From: Theobroma cacao
Taxonomy: Eukaryota > Streptophyta > Magnoliopsida > Malvales > Malvaceae
Assembly (NCBI RefSeq): GCF_000208745.1
Contig: NC_030859.1
Span: forward strand, 19,361,844 to 19,425,843
Direction of reading: 5' to 3'
DNA length: 64,000 nt
Part shown: positions 12,321-23,459 of the stretch, in pieces
Position numbering within the stretch: the first letter of the stretch is position 1
Layout of the letters: every line of letters begins with the position of its first letter
Translations under genes and position numbers: made by a program
The notes under the pieces: generated by a model
What the model was told of the DNA's origin: nothing
Seen by the model: the letters and a program-made list of their open reading frames with translations, nothing else
Database searches by the model: none

Positions 12321-12469
12321 TTTCTGCTTTCCAACTGCCTTCTCTTCCTTGTACCAGTCATTGCGTGTCGAACTATCATGAACTAATTTATTCTTGTCAT
12401 TGGATGCTCTATAATTATCCCCTCTATAACTTTTGTGAGAATAATCAAGTCTATTTTTTTTCGCAACAT

Positions 12470-13384
12470 CAATTCAACCTTTAAAGCAATATTTCATGCT
12501 TCAGATAAATTTCGTAATACCTGTACCCCTATCTTGTCTCTAATAACTGGCTTTAACCTATCTAGATACTTGGCAACCTATTGTCCTTCAATCTCTCTCA
12601 GATCATTCTGCTCTGCTAGTCTCATAAATTCTACAACATATTCATGTACAGTTTTCTGACCTCGATTGCACCTTTGGTATTGCTGGAATAAAATCTGCTC
12701 ATAACCAGGAGGAAGAAAATCTTTCTGTAACAATTGTTTCATCCTATACCAAGTTCTAACCAGTACTTTCCCCTCATAATTCCTTCTAGATTGCAACCTT
12801 TCCCACCATGTAGAAGCCCCACTTTTCAATCTACAAGCGACAAGTTTTACCCTTTTTCTTTCTGGAATTTCCATATATTCGAAAAATCTTTCTATTTCCG
12901 CAATCCAATCTAAAAAATCTTCAATATTCAAACTCCCATTAAAGGAAGGAATATCTACCTTTAATCTGAAATCACGAGTATCTCTGTCACCATAATTATT
13001 CTTTCCTTATCCAGCATATCTTTTTGCAACATAATCATCTTCCTCTTCTAAATCTTCCTTGTGGACTTGTTGTCTATGCCCGTTTGTAAGAACAGGTTTG
13101 CCAACAAGTTGTCTGAGAGCTACATCATCTCCGTTATGTGGCCTCTCGTCATTCCAGTTTCTGTTGGCATTTACGCCTAGAGTGTCAAGTCGATTTGCAA
13201 TTTCTTCAAAGCGTCATTCCAAATGTTAGAATTTGAGATCCATTCGTTGCTCAAAAGCCCTCAATGCCACCCCTTGATCTTGCATTGTAGATTGCAGCAT
13301 CTCAGTTCCTCGATCTTCGCCATGAAAACTGCTGTCGACCATAACTGGGTCACTTGCCATTAGATTAGACGAGCTTTTTCCCAT
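12470..13384 (-). pseudogene. Gag of CRM-like element
   Basis: The first ATG is at 13384, right after the primer site, as usual in this group. The capsid part is in 12931-12578 ([40 protein letters not shown]), a standard retrotransposon gag domain that packs element RNA. Stops occur near 13225, 13010 and 12578. Confidence 0.8.
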
Positions 13385-13396
13385 TCTGATACCAAC
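13385..13396 (-). promoter_or_regulatory. Primer binding site (initiator tRNA-Met)
   Basis: On the minus strand TTGGTATCAGA directly follows the LTR end. It matches the TGGTATCAGAGC site complementary to plant initiator tRNA-Met and overlaps the gag start region. Confidence 0.75.
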
Positions 13397-13862
13397 TGAC
13401 GCAGCGAGTTAGCATGAAAGTAAAGGCTAGCACCTGATTATGCCTTTAAAGTTAATAACCAAGTTTCAAATATTGAAACTTTAAACTCAAGTGTTTAAGA
13501 AAGAACTTAGAATATTATTCGATGATTCAAAAACTATGTCTAAGGGTTCTATTTATAGTATTAGGCCCAAATCCTAATAGAATTCTACCTCTGATTGTCT
13601 AGAATAACTAGAATAATTAACCAGAGATTTAAATAAAATAAATGTTCTATTCCTAATTATATCATGACTATCCTAAAGTCCTAATACAAGTAAATTAAAT
13701 AAAAAAAATTCTATTATACCTATAATTCCTACGTAAGACTCCTAATTAAATAATGAAAATATTAAAATTATAAATATGCCTATTTATGATTTTTGGGCTT
13801 TTCGTTTTGGCTTTTGACGTTCAGCCTGCTCTAAGAAAGTATCTGTTAGACGTTCTACGTCA
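13397..13862 (-). repeat. 5' LTR of CRM-like element
   Basis: The pair of 8375-8843, with scattered substitutions and small indels. It begins TGACGCAG on the plus strand and ends ACGTCA. Confidence 0.85.
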
Positions 13863-13867
13863 AAAAC

Positions 13868-14640
13868 TGAAAGAATGACAGAACCATCAAGAGGGAAGAG
13901 TGAAGCAACATATGGCATCAAACGACAAGACAGGGTGATAGAAAAGTCTGATAGAGTAGAAGAATTTGAATTAAAGGCAATGAAGGGTGGAAAACTCACT
14001 TGCAACAAAATAGTAAACGAGTCTTTTCTAACTAGATTGTATATAAATTGCAGAGGTCAAGAGAGAGCGATAAAGGTAAAAGTTGGTTTGGTAAAAAAAT
14101 GCGAGGAAAGACAGAGATGGGTCAGTAAAAAAATATGTGCATGTCATAGAGAAAGGAGAAGAATGACGAAGTAGTGGGGAGGAACTATATTGCGAAGGAG
14201 TAAAAGGGGGGAAAAGTTCAAGGAAAAGCTTTTCTCAGAAAACTAAAACCAACCTGAGTGACAAAGGAAAAGGGAAAGTTAGAGTTAAGCAAGGAAAAGG
14301 GAGAATGAATACTGATAGGTCCATTTCAAGGTTGGGTGGCATGAATGGTAGAAAAAAGATGAGTGAATTTCATGAGGTAGAGGTTATGGGTGTTAAGGTT
14401 ACCGAGCAGATTGGCCAAGGAAAGGATTCTATTTATGACGTTGATATGAGAAAAAGATAAAGTGTGTTGAAGAAGGATGCAGAGGAGATATGGGTCATAA
14501 GCAAGAAACTGGGATTATCTTTCAAAGGGAAAAAAAAGAAGAAAGTCATCTAAAGACTGATTGAATTGGAGAGCATAGAAGGAGGAGAGTAACACCAGGA
14601 ACTAGAGGAAGTAACATCTATGTTAAAAAATAGGCCTCAT
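13868..14640 (+). pseudogene. LINE ORF1 tail
   Basis: This continues the ORF interrupted at 8374. The frame 13875-14174 is Lys/Arg-rich (SRGKSEATYGIKRQDR, then CHRERRRMTK), followed by more basic, purine-rich sequence with stops. Plant LINE ORF1 proteins have basic nucleic-acid-binding tails. It ends against the minus-strand RNase H of a LINE near 14650, so strands meet tail to tail. Confidence 0.4.
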
Positions 14641-14649
14641 AAATATCGA

Positions 14650-15150
14650 AAGGAGATGAAAACCAAAGCCATGAATCATAGCAAAAGAGGCAGTAACATA
14701 ATCAAAACAATGCAAAACATAAATCCATAAGGTAAATCATTACCACAATGCAATGACCATAGAACTTCGATCAACTCCAAGTTTGGCAAGAGAATTAGCA
14801 AAAGGATTACCTTTTCATAAGCCATGAGCGCACAAAATATTTGGTAAAGAGTGAGAAAGGTAGTCCATTTCGTTGAAAACCTGCCATAGTGTCCATGGCC
14901 TTTGAGAGGCATCTGAAACCCATGAAAGAGCAACTTTAGAAACGGATTCAATAATAAGTTTCATGCCAATAAAATGTGAAGATGAGAAAAGGCGAAAAAC
15001 ATGTAGGATAGCCATACGTTCAGCAAAATTGGAATCATGACAACTTAGGGGACCAAAAAAAATACTTAACACATAATTTTTTTAGCTTCTTAAAACTCCA
15101 CCACAACTAGAAGGACCTAGTTTACCTTAAGCTAATCCATCAACGTTGAA
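14650..15150 (-). pseudogene. LINE RNase H domain
   Basis: The minus-strand frame 15072-14815 reads GPLSCHDSNFAERMA, LIIESVSKVALSWV and RPWTLWQVFNEMDYL, then HGL.KGNPFANSLAKLGVDR. This is the RVT_3-type RNase H at the C-terminus of plant L1-like LINE pol (FAE, D-S and A..LAK..V positions). The usual ESDS Asp is Val here, and there are stops near 14815. Confidence 0.7.
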
Positions 15151-15512
15151 CTTAAGAAATCTTTCCAATAAAGGTTGCCACGAGACATTAGATTAAAAGA
15201 TAGAAAAACTCTTAGAGATAAGGGCACAAGGATCAGTCCACCAAATGAAGTCCTTAACAGTAGAATTGCTCCCATTAACTCAAATCTAAAGAAGAGTGTG
15301 CATTTTAATAAGATAAAAAATCTCGTTAGTTTCTTAAGATTTGTTAGAAAAAATCATCTCATTATGAGCAAGCTAAGGGGACCAAAGCATGGAAGCACTA
15401 ACATAGAGCCATCGTTTACGAACTGAACCCTAGAATGGACATTCCACCCAAGATGGAATAAAAAGAGAAACCATACAAGGTGCACACCAAACAAGTCCCC
15501 ACAATTACAAAA

Positions 15513-15890
15513 CTAGTCCCCAAATTTTCCAAGAGAAAGGATAAGAAACGAACAGATGATAACGAGATTCTTCAGTGAAAGCGCACCAAGCACAAAGTTT
15601 CTGCTCATAAAAAAAACCCCTATAGTGGCAAGAAAGCATTTGGAAGGAATTGAGTCAAGGATGGTCAGCCATAAAAAACGTTGAACTTTGGGCGTAATAG
15701 AAAATTTCCAAATGCAGCGAAACCACACAGCTTGTTCAAATGATTTTGAGTCAGGAATAGAGCAAAATGTTTTGATTGAAAATTTACCTTTCAGGTCAAA
15801 ATGCGAAATGAGTTTATCTAATTTTTCTTCCATAAGAACACTCGAAGATAATTTGGTAAGAATCTCTTGATAAGATTCCATTTCCCAAGA
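15513..15890 (-). pseudogene. LINE zinc-binding RT tail (zf-RVT-like)
   Basis: The frame 15881-15513 contains GKFSIKTFCS, VWFRCIWKFSITPKVQRFLW and IPSKCFLA. This is the pattern of the zf-RVT region between RT and RNase H in plant LINEs, in which W..LWK...P.K...FLW is conserved. The later Cys positions are mostly lost. It lies upstream, in the minus sense, of the RNase H block, as expected. Confidence 0.7.
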
Positions 15891-15959
15891 GTGAAGAGGG
15901 CACCTAAAAGTGATAGACCTAGAAAACTAGAATGTCTTTCTCCACATAGTTCACAAGTA

Positions 15960-16421
15960 ACAAATGGGCTTTGAATAAAATGACCCCAGAATATCAAATT
16001 TCCTAGTTAAAGCAACTACCTGTGCAGTCAAGGCATTGATAGCATCAATCTTATGAATACCAACTACTCTCTTAGGCACCGATCTCTTAGATGGCCATTG
16101 GTAGTTGTTAGATGTCATCTCTTCAGTAAGTCATATGCCTTATCAATAGATTTTGCCATGAGTGCTCTTTCAGTTATAGCATCAATGGTTGTTTTAATTG
16201 GACTCATTAACCCATTATAAAATGCTTGCACCTACAGGCACTTAGATAACTCATGATGAGGACAGTGTTTGAGTAAATCTTTGTACCTTTCCCAAGCCTC
16301 ATATAGTGACTCTGAATCTAATTGCATGAATGATGTGATGTCATTCCTCATCTTTGCTGTCTTGGCTAATGGAAAGAACTTAGCAAAAACTTTTGAGCTA
16401 GATCATCCCAAGTAGTAATAG
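15960..16421 (-). pseudogene. Athila-like gag, second half
   Basis: On the minus strand the frame reads TTWDDLAQKF-like, then SESLYEAWERYKDLLK, CPHHELSK and ALTAQVVAL. This is characteristic of the Athila/Tat gag. It is separated from its first half by the solo LTR 16422-20047. Stops occur (near 16230) and the 3' parts (protease, pol) are missing. Confidence 0.75.
16417..16421. repeat. Target duplication AATAG, left
   Basis: AATAG here and at 20048-20052 flank the solo LTR. Removing the LTR and one pentamer rejoins the Athila-like gag. Confidence 0.85.
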
Positions 16422-17726
16422 TGTCAAACCTTACTTTGTAAAATAATTATAATGTCATTCACATGCTCGATAGAATGTTTGTATATTTAGGAAGTTCGAG
16501 AAATCGTTAAAAGACGATATTGCCCCTAATGGTATCATTAAGTCGATTAAGCCTCGAACTAGTTCAAATAGGAATTTTAAGGTGAAATTAAGAGTTTCAC
16601 AGTTCGGGGATGACTCAAAACGGTAATTAGGAGTTCAAGGATCAATTTAGAGTCAAACCGAAATTTTCACTATCTAAGGGCAAATTTGTAATTTTTCCAC
16701 TCGCGGATAAAATTTGAGATTTTGAGAGAATTTAGATCACATTTGACAAATTGCAGAATGGTATGAGTATAAGGGATGAAAAATATGTCTATGGGCAATT
16801 TTTTCAGTTTTTGGGGTAAAAATAGAATTTTTCACTTTACGGGGGTAAAAGTGTAATTTTTAAAAATTTACTCCACCAAAACTTTGAAAAAGTCTAGAAA
16901 TTTCATGGAAGACATGGATAAGTGAAGACGATTGAGTGGTAGAAAAAGAAAGTCAAAAGGATGGCTAGAAAAAATAAAATAATAAAATATTCAAAAGGTA
17001 AATAAAATAATAATATTTTATTAAGCTTATTAAAAGGCTTGAAAATTCCAGAATTCTTCATTGGGATGGTCAGCCAAAACCAGCAGGAGAGAGAGAGAAA
17101 TAAGAACAAACCCTAGAGTGAGAAAATTCAAAGAAAAAGTGTGATTTTTCAAGAAATTAAGTGTTTAAAGGTATGATTTTTCAAGCTTAGCTTAATATTT
17201 ATCATTTCCATGCATTTTCCATCATTTTTCATGGTTGAATCATGTGATTTGAGGATGAATTCAATTCTGAAAAATGGGTTAGGAGAGAGAAAGTTGTTAG
17301 ATTAATTTGATTTTGAACTATGTTAGTGTTTTAAGTTAATTTAGCATATTTAGAAACAAAACAACAAGAAAAGAATTCATTTTCCTCCATTACCATTATG
17401 GGCTGAATTTTCTAGGGGAATATTGGCTGATGATCTTGATGTTTATTTGAGGAATTATGATGAATTATGAGTCTAGAAAAATAATGGGAATTTTCGGAGC
17501 AAAAATAAGAATTTTTACCCACTAAGGGTATTTTCGTAATTTGCTATCGAGACTGATAATTTGCACCACACTGAGGAACATTAAGTCAATTTGGGTGCAA
17601 TTGAGGTATAGAAACTGAAAAAAAATTAATTTGAGATTAAATTGGACGCGTTAGTAATTTAATCGGGTAATAGGCCGAATTAGGTCAGCACCGCATTTAA
17701 GCGGTAGTCGAATAAGTTGCATGTCA

Positions 17727-18688
17727 TATCATGCATATATACCGAGCTTGAATTGATTTTATAATGGTCAAGCATTGATGTGGTGAATTATGTATTGTAC
17801 ATTGTGGATAGGTGGTGAGCAAATTACACTAGTAAAAGTACAGAGATTGTGCTTGAAGACTGGGATTAGGAGTACATCGACTCCTAGAACTGTGAGTGGA
17901 CAACTTATCGTCTTAAATATCTAGAGTTATTATACTTGTTTGATGCTTTTATTGAATGGTGAGTTTAAATTATAAAATATTATGTTTTCCAATTAAAATG
18001 TTTTTTAATAAAAATGAGATTTATACTGGTTTTTAAATCAAATATTGTTTTGGAAAAATTGAGTATATGGAGACTGTGTTGAANNNNNNNNNNNNNNNNN
18101 NNNNNNNNNNNNNNNNNNNNNNNNNNNNNNNNNNNNNNNNNNNNNNNNNNNNNNNNNNNNNNNNNNNNNNNNNNNNNNNNNNNNNNNNNNNNNNNNNNNN
18201 NNNNNNNNNNNNNNNNNNNNNNNNNNNNNNNNNNNNNNNNNNNNNNNNNNNNNNNNNNNNNNNNNNNNNNNNNNNNNNNNNNNNNNNNNNNNNNNNNNNN
18301 NNNNNNNNNNNNNNNNNNNNNNNNNNNNTCATATCATGCATATATACCGAGCCTGAATTGATTTTATAATGGTCAAGCATTGATGTGGTGAATTATGTAT
18401 TGTACATTGTGGATAGGTGGTGAGCAAATTACATTGGTAAAAGTACCAAAATTGTGCTTGAAGACTGGGATTAGGAGTACATCGACTCCTAGAACTATGA
18501 GTGGACAACTTATCATCTTAAATATCTAGAGTTATTATACTTGTTTGATGCTTTTATTGAATGGTGAGTTTAAATTATAAAATATTATGTTGTCCAATTA
18601 AAATATTTTTTAATAAAAATGAGATTTATACTGATTTTTAAATCAAATATTGTTTTGGGAAAATTGAGTATATGGAGACTGTGTTGAA
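17727..18688. repeat. Duplicated ~357 bp flanking an assembly gap
   Basis: Bases 17727-18083 and 18329-18688 are nearly identical (for example TCATATCATGCATATATACC and GTGGATAGGTGGTGAGCAAA), with about eight differences seen by eye. They abut the N run on each side. This is either a true tandem duplication of ~602 bp period or an unresolved overlap or allele pair at the gap. Confidence 0.85.
18084..18328. other. Assembly gap, 245 N
   Basis: A run of N. Any frame crossing it is meaningless. Confidence 1.
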
Positions 18689-18868
18689 ATTTATGATTTT
18701 ATATGTTATTGAAATTGGGGCTTATGACACTATGGTAGCATGATGGCTAAATTTTTGGGGTTGGCATGAAATATATGAATAGTTTTGGATTGGTCTCGGT
18801 AGACTGGATTACATTTTATTCGCCATATTATGCTACTGAAATTTTTATGGGTCTGGTGGTATATTAAA

Positions 18869-19073
18869 CGGTCACTGCAGTGGTGGGGGTTTTCGTGGAC
18901 TACCTATGAGAGGGGCACGGTAACCCAATTATATATTTACCTCTGGGGGGAGATGTTGGATGAAGTATCTCCTGAGGTAAGATTTGAATGCACCTCACGG
19001 TCACTGCAGTGGTGGGGGTTTCCGTGGACTGCCTATGAGAGGGGCACGGTAACTCAATTATATACTTACCTCA
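18869..19073. repeat. Tandem repeat, 129 bp period, 2 copies
   Basis: About 80 bases beginning CGGTCACTGCAGTGGTGGGG recur from 18869 to 18998 with few changes (both contain TATGAGAGGGGCACGGTAAC). GTCACTGCAGTGGTGG is partly palindromic (CACTGCAGTG). Confidence 0.85.
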
Positions 19074-20047
19074 CGTTCGGGCCACCACGTGAGAGTGAGA
19101 CTCAGCCAATGCCAAGGAACGGCTGTGTGTCAGATGTGAAAACATGTTTATGGGTATGGGTCATTGAACAGCCTTGGCGGTCTCAGTGGGATACCTTGAC
19201 AAAGGTACCCGCGAGAATGATTTTGGCAGGGGCCAAGTTTAAGAAATTCATAAGCCAGGAAATTTTGATGAAAAGAAATTATTTGGTATAGATTGAAACG
19301 AATTTTGTGTTATGAACATTATTGAGATATAATGTTTTTATATTATCTCCATCTACTCGGCTTTAGATGCTTTTGATGGTAATTGTTTACTCACTGGGAT
19401 TATTTAATCTCACCCCTCTTCCTATCCATTTTTCAGGCTCAGGACAGTTTGTTGATAGTTGATTAAGACGAGAATTAATCTCGGAGTTGCATCATAGGAA
19501 GTAAGGGTTCGTAGCTCTACACCTTCTTGGTTAGTTGGGGGCCCACGTGTCACTGTAAACGAAATTTCATACTTTAATTATCTTTATTACTATATGAATA
19601 AATTTATTTTACTCTTACGCTACAAAAGTTATTTTAGGAAGACTTTGAAAATATTGTGTTTTAAGAAAATAGAATATTTTATTTAATGTTTTTATTATAT
19701 TCAAATAGCTATAATTTTACTTTAAACGAATGTTTTAGACTTCAAAATTTAATTTAAATCATGAAATATGTGTTTCCACTTACATATTACATTTTTTTGG
19801 ATTTTGAAATTTTAAAAAAAAATTGACGAAAATGCCCCTGTGAGCTAGAAAATAATATTTTATTGTTTTGAGTTGGAACCAACTTATGTTTTCTTGAAAT
19901 GCGAGATTTAATAACTGTCGCTCACCGGGGAGATGCAGAAGTTGATGCTAAGCCTTGCGGGGTTTCGATCGGCATTCGGGGTAATGAGTGTTTATCGGGA
20001 CGTCGCGGCGGTTGTCACTGGCTCGATGGGAGTTCTGGGTCGTGACA

Positions 20048-20345
20048 AATAGAGCTAGTGGGAAGTGAATTCAATCAATTCTTGCCTTATCTCGTAATGA
20101 TAAAGGAAAAAGTCTTAGTCTAATTGCATCATTAGTGACTCCATTGTGCTTGAATGCATCACAGATCTCTAGAAAATTTGAGATGTGAGCATTAAGATCA
20201 TCATTTGGTAAACCTCCAAATTTGACTGAAGTTTGAATCATTTGAATAATCGCTAGCTTTATCTCAAAGATATTAACTTGAATTGTTGACCTTCGAATGC
20301 TAGAGTGAAGACCTTGCACCAAAGTAACAACATAATCTTTCAAAG
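20048..20345 (-). pseudogene. Athila-like gag, first half
   Basis: The minus frame 20343-20071 reads FGGLPNDDLNAHISNFLEIC, then AIRLRLFPLSLRDKA. This is the signature of the Athila/Tat gag capsid. It runs up to the AATAG duplication. There is a premature stop after RDKARID and the rest continues at 16421. Confidence 0.85.
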
Positions 20346-20608
20346 ACCTATTTTTCTTCCACTAATTGTCCTTGAATATGCTACTCTCTTTGTTATTTAG
20401 CCATTGTTTCAAGATGAGTAGAGCCTTGTGAATTTTCTCTTTGAAGTCTTCAAAAGGTCTTTTCAATTTTCGAATCATAAGGGACAATCTCGAAACTTCT
20501 CACTCTTCACATACAATGACCAAAAGTACTTGAAATAGAAAAAAAAAACAAAGCTTAAAGAAAGACTAGTTTGCTTGGTATTAATTTTAGTAAGAAAGTA
20601 GGAAAACA

Positions 20609-20632
20609 ATTCCCTGACAACGATGCTAAAAG
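20609..20632 (-). promoter_or_regulatory. Primer binding site of Athila-like fragment (decayed)
   Basis: The minus strand reads TTTTAGCATCGTTGTCAGGG. This fits the common gypsy site TTTGGCGCCGTTGCCGGGGA after several C-to-T and G-to-A changes. It puts the 5' LTR to the right of it. Confidence 0.6.
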
Positions 20633-20634
20633 CT

Positions 20635-21465
20635 TGTTTTCGATTTTATCATGCAAGTTGACATATCATAACAAGTAATATAATAGTAAGTATATGTGTC
20701 AAATGCCATAGAGAATTATATCAACTTTTGCTAAATACTAAAATTAACACAATCTAATCTTATTCAAACAACTGAATTAAAGTGATTAAATAAAAGCAAA
20801 ACTAAAACTAAATAATAACTAAATTAAATCTAAAAAGATAATGGGCAAAATTTTGTTAGCGAAATTTAGTTAATAAAAAGCTTAGGATTACAATATCACT
20901 CAACACTTCATCTGAATCCTTTTTGTCTTTCTAAACCTACTTCAATGGATTGAGTTACTAACTTAGAATCTCAATTTATTTATAAGTCTCTATCGAGGTT
21001 CTTATAAATATATATCTCTCAATTAATTTACTATATATTTATGTAAATTCAACTGAAGAAAGATTCATTAAGTTTGTACTATAACTTTGGCTACATGTGA
21101 CACATAAGTATATGTCTATCCTATATGCAAATCAAATCATTTAATCAACTAAGTGAATTTGAACACATGCTATTTTATCCATGGCCTGATTTAAACTCCT
21201 TTCACCAAGTTGTATTTAGATATCCAAATAAATCCAATTGGTGATCAAGCAATTAAAAGCATTAAACAAAGGAGTAGAATAAACAACTCGTATTCCTTTG
21301 ATAATAGACCGAGAACATTCCTTTGGAGTCATGGCACCAAATAAGTTTGTCACCCTTACCATTAACTAGAAATACTTACAAGAGTTTTTGAAGTAACTCT
21401 TCATATGACTCCTCCCAAGAGTAAAGGTTTCTCCTGAGATTAATAAACTAAGCACTATTGTTTCA
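20635..21465 (-). repeat. Probable 5' LTR of Athila-like fragment
   Basis: It starts TG next to the primer site and ends CA where LINE coding sequence resumes (GAGGCTTGAAACAAT on minus). About 831 bp, AT-rich, with no partner LTR in the window, so the boundaries are provisional. Confidence 0.45.
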
Positions 21466-22140
21466 AGCCTCTTTAAGCTTCAATTCCTTTGAGACAGCAA
21501 TGGAGAAGAGACGAGGATAAGGGATAGAAAGTGGAACAACACCAAGCCATTTGTAGAGCCAAAAAAAGGTAGTAGCACCATTCCCAACCATCCAATAGCA
21601 AGCCCTCTCCCCAATTAGGTTATTAACATGCTTTTCAAATGGTAGTTTGACAATGGACCTCCAAACCATTGACATCCTCCCAATATTTGTCGTTGAGGGG
21701 ATTTAGTGAGGGGTACCATTCCCATACTTTTTAGCAACTAAACGCCTCCATAGTGCTTTATCGTATGTACGATATTGCCACCACCATTTAGCAACGAGTG
21801 CCAAATTTTTATGTGAAAGACAAGAAATTTCCAAGCCACTATATCTTTTGGGCTTACATATCGTACTCCATTTAACTTTCGAAAATTTCCTTTTTTCAGC
21901 TGATCTTTCCCATAGAAAAGCTTTCCTTGTTTAAGCTTGTTGATAACCCCTTTCGGTGCTTGGAAAATAGAGAAATAATTGAGAGGAAGTAAGCTAAGTA
22001 CGGAGTTAACAAGAGTAATCCTCTCCCCAAAGGACAAGTACTTCCTTCGCCACAAAGCTAAACTTCTCTTGAAGTTATTGATTACCAGCTCCCATGTGCT
22101 AGCAAGTCTAGGATTTGCGCCTAGTGCGATGTCAAGCTAG
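21466..22140 (-). pseudogene. LINE reverse transcriptase, C-terminal part
   Basis: The minus frame 22055-21738 and sequence just upstream read ANPRLASTWELVINNFKRS, WRRKYLSFGERITLVNSVLS and LPLNYFSIFQAPKGVINKL. This is the conserved thumb/C-terminal RT region of plant L1-like LINEs. Bases 21675-21463 continue with ERACYWMVGNGATTFFW. The zf-RVT (15513-15890) and RNase H (14650-15150) parts follow after the Athila-like insertion. Stops and frameshifts show it is dead, and the upstream RT and endonuclease are absent. Confidence 0.8.
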
Positions 22141-22149
22141 GAAACATTT

Positions 22150-23170
22150 TCAGAGTTTAAAGTTTTTAAGAGTTTATGTTATTATTTTCTTTGATTTTTT
22201 TTTCTTCTTTTCACTATCAATTACAAATTGACTAAAGCTATAACTCTTTTATATTTTTTTCAATATAGATGTAAAAAACATTTTTCAAATATTTCAATTA
22301 CATGATAAAGGTAATAGGATTATAGTTACTTGTAGTTAAGGGCTAATTAATTATAAGAAGGTTTTTTTAAAAATTTTGATTAATTAAATATAATAAAACC
22401 TTTATTTCTTAATTGCAAACTTTCTTTGGACACTAAATTAATAATAAAGTCTAAACTACAATAATTTAAACAAAGACTCAGTTAGTCGAGCACTTAGGTG
22501 GTTGTCAATTCGGTTCCCAGGGAGTTCACTTTTTCATTGGTCACTTATAAATTGGTTAATTCTATTAATTGAAAAAAAATTCAAAAGGGAAACCAATTAA
22601 GTTACTCAAATTAATCGACCTCATTAATTGAATTAACCAAACCAATTTAATGGAAACTTGCCCTCTCTCTCTATCTCTCTTTATATATATATATAAAATA
22701 TTTATATATATACTCATTAATTGAATTAACCAAACTGATTTAATGGAAACTTGCCCTCTCTCTCTTTCTCTTTATATATATATATATATAATATAATAAT
22801 ATTATATAATAATATATATAATATTAATATATATATAATATGTATATAGAATCCTAAAATATCATAAAAATATATTATCCAAATAGTTTGACTAAGATAC
22901 AACTTTTTTATATGTAAAATTTATATTATTTACACACTATCATCATTTGTGTCTCTTCTTTTGAAATTTCGAACTACTATAATACAACTCTACTCAAAAA
23001 TAAAAGCATAGGACTTGAAAATTAAAAGCATAATACTTGAAATTAAAAACATAACACTTGAAAATTAAAAGCATAACTCTTGAATGTTAAGAGAAATAAC
23101 ACTTGAAAATTAAAAGCATAATGAATGTGAACAACAATAACACTTGAAAATTAAAAGCATAACACTTCAA
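22150..23170. repeat. Block W, duplicated at 54600-55440
   Basis: It shares ordered text with 54600-55440: CAAATATTTCAATTACAT, TAATTAATTATAA, GTCTAAACTACAATAATTTA and ATTGAATTAACCAAAC. It holds a CT run followed by a long AT microsatellite (22660-22860), in which a ~90 bp piece is itself tandemly duplicated, and a string of ~22 bp repeats at 22985-23170. No gene is seen. Confidence 0.8.
22985..23170. repeat. 22 bp short tandem repeats
   Basis: About eight copies of AAAATTAAAAGCATAACACT-like units. The same unit occurs at 31325-31400, 55320-55430 and 59800-59880, always just upstream of an X copy or in the W/V blocks. Confidence 0.8.
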
Positions 23171-23216
23171 AATTAAAAGGCCTAAAGTTAAACTTATTAA
23201 TTGAAGCAGATGGAGA

Positions 23217-23459
23217 CTAAGTACAGGATCTTTTCTTGGAATTTTTGTTGACTGCATTGCTGTCCGGAATGTTCTCTTTCTTGGTTCCCTTTAACTCTTC
23301 TCGTGCTTCAACTGGAGTTTTCATCTTTTCAGCAAGAATCAAATATTCCACCTCATTAGTAAAAGAGTCGGGAGGTGATACAAGGAACACCAGTGCTATT
23401 TCCTCTTCCTTCATATTGACACCCAATTCCTTCAATGTATTATTAAGATAATTATACAA
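23217..23459 (-). pseudogene. X1, fragment of unknown small gene
   Basis: An 80-codon minus-strand frame without an obvious natural start: LKELGVNMKEEEIALVF, then SFTNEVEYLILAEKMKT, VEAREELKGTKKENIP and a basic end (NSKKRS). It aligns end to end with X2 (31489-31701), X3 (59955-60175) and, more distantly, X4 (61183-61485). The N-terminal half faintly resembles copia gag (LG......EEIAL.FL.S.P.SF), but X4 does not support that. The predicted character is helical, charged and Lys-rich at the end. It lies head to head with RPT1-psi1, about 250 bp apart. Confidence 0.5.

Larger units (their letters stand above)
8375..13862 (-). mobile_element. CRM-like Ty3/gypsy retrotransposon (chromovirus)
   Basis: The element is 5488 bp with LTRs of 469 and 466 bp, a PBS matching initiator tRNA-Met, a polypurine tract and gag-protease-RT-RNase H-integrase on the minus strand. 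The ends are TGAAGCAG...CTGCTTCA. Flanking pentamers are AAAAG (8370-8374) and AAAAC (13863-13867), an imperfect target duplication. The integrase block ([18 protein letters not shown], [12 protein letters not shown]) and the integrase C-terminus running into the 3' LTR resemble the CRM clade. The reading frame has stops and a changed RT active site, so it is dead. It sits inside a LINE ORF1. Confidence 0.85.
16422..20047. mobile_element. Solo LTR, 3.6 kb (TGTCA...TGACA)
   Basis: It is bounded by TGTCA and TGACA with a perfect 5 bp duplication (AATAG), and contains no gag or pol. Length and ends suit a long gypsy LTR, perhaps of the Tekay/Del type; the clade is inference. The right end is GC-rich (CGGGACGTCGCGGCGG), unlike its surroundings. 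The ORF at 18830-19291 spans an internal tandem repeat and matches no family I recognise. A pyrimidine tract ending in CAG lies near 19436. It contains gap 18084-18328. Confidence 0.75.

Noticed and set aside
10960..12659. Plus-strand frames over the CRM-like pol and gag
   Set aside because: Shadows of the minus-strand retrotransposon genes with no domain of their own.
18033..18380. Open frames across the N run
   Set aside because: They consist almost only of unknown bases; the flanks are LTR sequence.
18830..19291. 153-codon frame in solo LTR 1 as a gene
   Set aside because: It spans a 129 bp tandem duplication and has no recognisable domain; more likely a chance frame in GC-rich DNA.
16427..20047. 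Solo LTR 1 as a non-LTR or DNA transposon
   Set aside because: TG...CA ends and a 5 bp duplication fit an LTR; the terminal inversion is only about 5 bp and no transposase is present.
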